From assembly GCF_040807025.1 (NCBI RefSeq), contig NC_090982.1, positions 86,057,463-86,121,462 of the forward strand: 64,000 nt of DNA, given 5' to 3'. Made by a program: the position numbers and the translations under genes. Positions 58,501 through 64,000 of this stretch are shown piece by piece. Source of the DNA: Struthio camelus (Eukaryota; Chordata; Aves; Struthioniformes; Struthionidae). The number at the start of each line of letters is the position of its first letter. Position 1 is the stretch's first letter. The notes under the pieces are model-generated. The model searched no databases, had not been told where the DNA came from, and saw nothing but the letters and a program-made list of their open reading frames with translations.

Positions 58501-60833
58501 GAACTTCGCAGTCATGGTACCATCTATGGAAAGAGTTTAAGAGTTACTGGTATCAGCCTTCAAAGTCGCCCCAGGAACTGCACATCAGACGTATACGGGT
58601 GAAATCTGGGGAAACGCAGCAGAGGTAGGTAGTTGTGTCAAAATGCTTGTGAACTGACTCGAAGCTTCAAGAGGGGGCAATATACAGAATCCAGTAAGAA
58701 CAGTGGTGGGGTTTTTGACCTTACCTGGTAGCCTGAATGCCCTTTCATTTTAGTGTTACCAGATGACGCTTCCTCATGGGGTAGGAAAGTGGGTTACTTG
58801 CCAATGTGAGATTACAGACTAGGTTTTAAGCAGAGCTAGACTAGATTTGACATGTTCTATTGCCTTTTTAAAAAAAGCATAGCACTGTCTCTTGTCCTTG
58901 GAGATTGAATTAGTCTCTTTTAAAATGGTTTAGATCATACCTGCAGGGTTAAAACACTGTCAGTGCCAAGAACAAATACCAAAGCGCACATGAGGGAGGC
59001 TACTTTTGTTACCCGCATGATTTGCTGGCTTGGCAGAGCGAACCAGCTCCAACAAACGTGCAACCAGTAACACGGTAGCACCAACTACTTGAGCGCTAAG
59101 TTGCTCCTTCTGACATCCCTAACTGGCAAGCTACATGAGGCTGCTCACTGGCAACCAACAAGCAGAGATGCCAGGCCTGTAACAGGTCCTGAATCTTGTG
59201 CTGGTGTTGTGAAGGTAACCCGACGTTTCCCATGTTTCTCAGCTTTAAATAAGCAGCTATCATCTGCTAGGTAGTCTGCACCCTATTTTCTGAAATCTAT
59301 GAAGCATGAGGGTAGCAGAAGCAAAGATGCCCATGTAAAATATGAAACTAGGAAAGGAGTTATTGCATCAGCTATTCAACAGAGTAATGGTGTATCAAGA
59401 TGCTTCCTACAGAAAGGGTGTCAAACCAGACAACTCATCCTAGAATGAACGTGTCATATGGATTACAGCTATATATATATATATATCACTCACGCAGACC
59501 ACAGGTAACTTTTCTGATTCTTCCTCCTAGGTTTGCTTTCTGTGTGGAAGATTCCCAGCTGACCAGCATATCTCCTGGTAAAGAGCTCTGGTTTGTGAAA
59601 TGTGCAGACAACTGGCAAAAAAGGTAGGATTTTGCCCAGCTGGTTTTCTCCCTATCTGATGCATGTGGCTGACATGAGTGCAGTCTTCCTAAAGGAAGAC
59701 CACTAGAACCAACTTTTATTAAAAAAGTGGATAAATTTGAGCCTGGTTCCTGGCTTATTAGACTTAGTGATAGCCAGTGAATACACAGAAATAAACTAGG
59801 CAGATAACTAGAGAGTTGATGAGATGCTATACTCATTTCTGATCTCAGTTTGACTTCTTGCACCTTTTGGTGCTACCAGAACTCAAGATCCTTGCAACAG
59901 TGGAGAGCTAATTGGATGCCCCTCACCAAGGCATATTAGTCCTGTTTGCCTCTGGGGCACACCTCCAGACACCTGGGATCAGCTCTTAGACCTTGAGCCT
60001 GGCCCCAGCAGGGACAGCTTGTTGGCTTCAACTTACCTCTAGCAATGCTTCAGATAAAACCCTGTTAATTTGGCTGGATGACAGTCTCTTTCAGACTAGG
60101 CCCAGCCTCTTAGCCTCTCTTATCTCAGTTTGTAAACTTAAGGCTTTGATGCTCCTAATCAAGAGACAAAGCACTCCTCAGGTTAGAAAAGCCTCATGGA
60201 AGTAGTGTTTTGCACAACCTTCTTGGAAAGCAGAATTTGACTCAAATGCGAGCTGGTATGGTTCCAGGTTTGGGAAAAACCAGCAGGCTGTTACACATAC
60301 AGTAGCAAACAATTTAATGAATGAGACCCCTATGCTGCTCTGCCACAAGTACTGAAAGATCAAGGAAATATTCCTGCAGGTACAATAAAAGGCTGTTTTG
60401 ATATGCTTCTCAGTAACACCCATAAAACAGGAATTGCTGGCAGATGTGCCCTTCCTGCTTGCTGGCGGAGCACAGCTTTTGCAGGAGGCAGAGTAGAGCT
60501 GAGCTCCAAAGCAGCCAGGTTTCCAGGAAATGATCCTTCCTCTCTGAGCCCATGAGTGACTGCTGTTGGATTCTCCATTCCTGCCAAGTCCCTGAAAGAT
60601 TACAGTTCCCTGCTTGGAGACTGTCTGTAAACATCTGTCTACCCTTGACTGGATCTGAATAGGCAGACTCTATCAAGACCTCTATTTGCAGCTATCTGCC
60701 TATTTGTTTGCATAATGTCAGCTTCACATTCCCACCGAGTTGCTGTTGGGCAAAGCGTTGCTCTTAACCTCTGTATTTAACTGGGTATTTTCTCCTCTCT
60801 GCTTTTCTTAGGTCTGTATCAAATTTACTCTGA
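52521..60833 (+). CDS. LIPG: Endothelial lipase (LIPG), complete, ten coding exons
   Basis: Coding segments: 52521-52605, 53081-53277, 54086-54265, 54885-54996, 56165-56389, 56835-57077, 57650-57770, 58406-58624, 59531-59623 and 60812-60833 (TGA), giving 498 aa (human 500). This is a secreted phospholipase of the pancreatic lipase family that acts on HDL at the endothelial surface. Residues 1-20 look like a signal peptide ([18 protein letters not shown]). The catalytic triad is Ser170 (GYSLG), Asp194 (GLDPAGP) and His276 (CEHER). The lid lies between the cysteines near 254 and 274. A basic heparin-binding segment spans about 306-335 and includes RNKR (329-332), the proprotein convertase site known in the human enzyme. 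The PLAT domain follows from about 345. N-glycosylation sequons include N81-A-T, N137-N-T and NAT in exon 8. All introns are GT-AG and phases close. Oddities are an extra Cys74 and a short divergent C-terminus (QKRSVSNLL). Confidence 0.97.
57871..57992. repeat. LIPG: Short nested tandem repeats in LIPG intron 7
   Basis: A 28-bp sequence (ATTGCAACTGATTCTAGCAG plus CCTCACTT) occurs exactly at 57873-57900 and 57964-57991. Between them lie further GCATTGCAACTG and GATTCTAATG units. It is a small local expansion, about 100 bp after the exon 7 donor. Confidence 0.88.
58110..58130. repeat. (CCCT)n simple repeat
   Basis: About four to five CCCT units in LIPG intron 7. It is polypyrimidine on the coding strand and can form triplex-type structure. 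No other function is seen. Confidence 0.8.
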
Positions 60834-62358
60834 AGACTTCCCTGAAGACTCACAACTGAACAGCCTAGATGCATGAAGACCACACAAGTGGGAAGATACT
60901 CCGGCAAAAATCTGGCTTGGTAGCACTTAAAGCAACTAGACCTTCAGGACAAAACATCTTGGAACAGATGCAAGAAACTGAGGAGCAACAGATGGACTGT
61001 GGTCCTAGACCTACAGTAACTAAAACTGCATTCTCCTTTTGTAGGAGCCTGGCTTGTGCATTTAACCTTCTCTTGATCTGTTACACTCTACATTTCCTTC
61101 CTGCTCCCATTAACCAGAACTACAGATGAAACCTTCACAGATCGAGGCCTCAGCAATGATCTACTGGTCTGCCTGCTAGTGGAGCTGAGAAGATAACCAT
61201 GTTAGCTGACCATCAAACTGTTGGTGACAGAACTGCCAAGAATAAATTAGTGGCTAGTGTAGGGGTTACTGAGTCCAACAGCACTAAGGGCTGTGGGAAG
61301 ATAAGACCACCAAATGTGTAAAGTTTGCGTGGGGAGGGATTTTCAGGGGAGGGAGTGGGGAATAAGCACAATGCTACTTATCTTCCAGCTGTCCTTTGCT
61401 TACCCTAAAAATCAATTACTGTATCTGGCTGATACAGAAATCTCTATAGGTCACCTTGTAGAGGAACTCCATCCTCCCTGTATCTAGGGCAAAACAAGAT
61501 CCAGATACCAACTGATGGTGCTGGCAGCTGCTCCTTGTTCCCCGAGTCAGTGTCTGAACCAAGCATGTGCATTGCTATATGCTGAGCTTTTACTAAAAGG
61601 CAAATGGCAGCTGCCCATCCACTGACTAGAGAGGAAGGTAATGAACTGTCCTGTTTTGGGGGAACTTTGCTTTGGTCCTCTTAACTACTGAGAAAGTGTT
61701 CGCCTCTGTTCAAATGCTGCTGTAGTACCAGAGCATAATTAAGACCTTATTTGAGGCAAAGTACTTAACTGAGCCAAACAGACAACAGTCTACCCTCATT
61801 GCTGCAATGTCCTAGCTGGATTCCCTGGCTCCCAATGATCTTGGCTTTGTTCGAGTTGGACAGGTGCTCTACAGCTGTCCTAGTTGCTACAGCAGACCAG
61901 CCCTTGTCAGAGGTGAACTAGCTCCTTATTTTTGGAAGGACACGTGGTGTTACAACTGGGACTGCTCTTGAACTTGGGCGTACAGAAAGGCAGTCTCAAG
62001 CCATAGTGCTGCCACATGCTGAGCTAAGCTCTGGAGACTTAAATCATTTGAGGCCTATGGTTGACTGAGTTTTTTGTAGAACTTCAATCCAAGCAAAGCA
62101 AGCACATTTGGAGTTTTTTCCCCCCATGGTTTTATGCAAAGGCTTCAATAACTGAAGCCTTTGGTAAGTATCTGTGACTTGTCATGGTGCCATACTTACA
62201 GTGGTTCCAAAGCCCTATTTGTATATTGTGGTTTTTCTATGACTTAAAGCATTATTTATTTCTCATGCTGTACATATGTAAAGTTTTAAACACTTTGGTT
62301 TTGAGTAACAGTTTTTATAAGCCTTGAGACAAAAATAAAGGGCTTTGTAAGAAGCAAT
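60834..62358 (+). other. LIPG: LIPG 3' UTR
   Basis: From the TGA in exon 10 to shortly after the AATAAA at 62334-62339. It is about 1.5 kb, with no intervening strong AATAAA except AATAAATTAG near 61.24 kb, which could serve as an early site. A T-rich and TGTACATA-type sequence precedes the final signal. Confidence 0.75.
62334..62339 (+). terminator. LIPG: LIPG polyadenylation signal
   Basis: AATAAA in the phrase CAAAAATAAAGGGCTTTG. It is the strongest signal downstream of the LIPG stop. Cleavage is expected 15-25 nt later. Confidence 0.75.
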
Positions 62359-62359
62359 A

Positions 62360-64000
62360 AGGAGACTTAATTAATTAAGACATATCCTGAGCTTTGCTGG
62401 AACACCAATATATGGCCACATCATCCCTCCCCTGCAGGTCACAGGCCAGCAGAAAGGAAGGTTTTTATGGCCCTTGCTGTATGGGGCTGTCACCTCAGCT
62501 GTGAGCACGCTGGACTTCCGAAGGATGGTGTTGCTAAGCTGAAACAAGCTAAGACAGACTGCCTCAGCTTCTCCCTGGCCTGACTTCCTGACGTGTTTTG
62601 GGGTTTTTCTTTATTTATTTTTTTCTCCTTAGAATATCGCTTTTTTTCCTGAAGTGTTTAGCCCATTGGTGACTGCTACATCAGCAGCTTAGTTTTTCCC
62701 AGCTTTGCTACCCACTGCAGCAGCCACACTACCACCTTTAAGGAAACATCTCAGGGTGATGTGCCTATCCGTGACAAGCTGGTGGCACCACTCCAGCAGC
62801 AGGACTTTGCAAACAAAGTAAATACCCCCAAGCTGGGAAAGATTTACATCAAATTACTTAGTTAACCTTTTCCCATGAAAAGCCAATTAAGGGGTGATTG
62901 CAAAGAAAACTGCAACTTTGTAGACTTGGCTGGTATTGATATTTTTATTAAGTACCTCCCCCCCCAAAATTATTCTGTACTCCAGAGATCAAGCTTTGTC
63001 TGGTGTGTTCAAGCCAGGCCCATGGGTAAATAGACCACTTACTGAGCCAAGAGCCTCACTGATACCAGCACCAGAACCTGTTTCCCCTGCACTGCAGTTT
63101 ATTTTGCTGTGAGATTCCCTTCCTGTAGCAGGGATGGCCACACTGCACCTGCAGCACTTCTGCTAGGGATAAATTCCTGGCTAAATCAGACAAATAATGT
63201 GTCTAGACAGCTGGGACTAGTGTTTTGCAGGCTCAGAGCACAACCCTGGATGCAGCTGCAGTGCAAGGGCAGCTGCTCTGTGTGGCTGCCTCCCTGCACA
63301 GCGAAGGGCCACCTGGGTCCTCCCGTGCGAGGCAGCAAGTCCCACACACGTACACAAACCCAGCAGTGGGAGAATCATTTCTATTGTCAGTCAAAAGCAC
63401 CGTCCCACCCCCAACAAGGTTTATCAGGAATAGCTTTTCAGCAGCGATGCCATTCACACACACGCATCGGGTTGCTCCAAAGGTCAAACCGTCTCCGGAG
63501 GAACAACGTGCCCCACGCAGGGAATGCCTGACAGCCGCTCCGTGCCCCCTCCCCGGGCTGCGCCGTCTCCCGGCATCCCTTCGGCCAAGCCCTCCCCGCT
63601 CGCAGGGACGTGGCTGCAATCAGTGCACAGCCCTCTGAAGAGCAGCACATGTTACCAGGATGCTTTCTCGGGAGCTAATCTGGGTCCGAGTGGTGGGTCG
63701 AGTCTGAGTTTGGCTCTCCACCCTTCCCTGGTGTAACAAGCCCCTTCGGCAGGTGCCATAAGCCCCAAATGCGTCTCAGTTAGCCCAAGTCCCTGCACAA
63801 GAGGTGCCGTCTGTCTCCAAGACGGCTTCCAAGCTACAAAAACAAAAAAACCCCAAAAAACTAACCAACCAAACAAAAAAAGTCTTGTAGAATAAATTCA
63901 GCACAACAGCTGTGGTGGGAAGAAAAGATCAGCCAATTCTTTCAGGAACAAGAATCGCACATTTTTGAGCAGCTTCCAAAGCCAGAATAACACAGCAGCC
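62360..64000. other. Intergenic or convergent-gene flank
   Basis: No coding exon was recognised on either strand. Minus-strand AATAAA signals (TTTATT on plus near 62.61, 62.94 and 63.10 kb) could end a gene coming from the right. In mammals ACAA2 is tail-to-tail with LIPG, but I could not find its conserved C-terminal coding sequence here. An A/C-rich low-complexity tract lies at about 63838-63880. Confidence 0.5.

Noticed and set aside
62360-64000. 3' coding exon of ACAA2
   Set aside because: Expected from mammalian synteny, but the conserved thiolase C-terminal sequence was not found on the minus strand. It probably lies beyond the window.

Overview
The window is nuclear DNA from a vertebrate, almost certainly a bird. 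It has split genes with GT-AG introns, four CpG-island promoters, two copies of the CR1 LINE 3' end (the dominant avian retroposon), and proteins that align well with mammalian DYM, C18orf32, RPL17 and LIPG. That gene order matches human 18q21.1. From memory, the orthologous block lies on the chicken Z chromosome; this cannot be tested from the sequence alone.

Layout. (1) 1 to about 28.1 kb is the 5' part of DYM (dymeclin, minus strand): a non-coding first exon in a CpG island near 28 kb, the start-codon exon at 13961-14138, exon 3 at 1851-1903, and three AT-rich introns holding a CR1 fragment, a pair of diverged direct repeats, a 39-bp tandem duplication and simple repeats. (2) 28.1-33.6 kb has no recognised coding exon; its right part may be the 3' UTR of C18orf32. 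(3) 33.6-36.6 kb is C18orf32 (minus), with two coding exons predicting about 100 aa instead of the mammalian 76. Its first intron opens with a GGGGCC repeat. (4) 37.2-41.2 kb is RPL17 (minus), complete at 184 codons. Its introns hold four intact SNORD58 box C/D snoRNAs and one decayed copy. (5) 41.6-50.3 kb is intergenic, with a CR1 copy and old interspersed repeats. (6) 50.3-62.4 kb is LIPG (endothelial lipase, plus strand), complete: ten coding exons, 498 aa, catalytic triad, heparin-binding and convertase sites, and a 1.5-kb 3' UTR. (7) 62.4-64 kb shows no coding exon. In mammals ACAA2 follows tail-to-tail, so its 3' end may lie at or beyond this edge.

DYM, C18orf32 and RPL17 are co-oriented on the minus strand and RPL17 and LIPG are head-to-head about 11 kb apart. 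Splice sites were placed by reading frame, GT-AG rules and remembered mammalian orthologues, and the phases agree at every junction of RPL17 and LIPG. No prokaryotic features, CRISPR arrays or tRNAs were seen, and I recognised no retroviral or other virus-derived element. No wholly new system is evident. The points most worth a second look are the SNORD58 family in RPL17, the GGGGCC run at the C18orf32 5' splice site, the extended C18orf32 protein, the extra cysteine in LIPG, and a foldback repeat near 44.2 kb.
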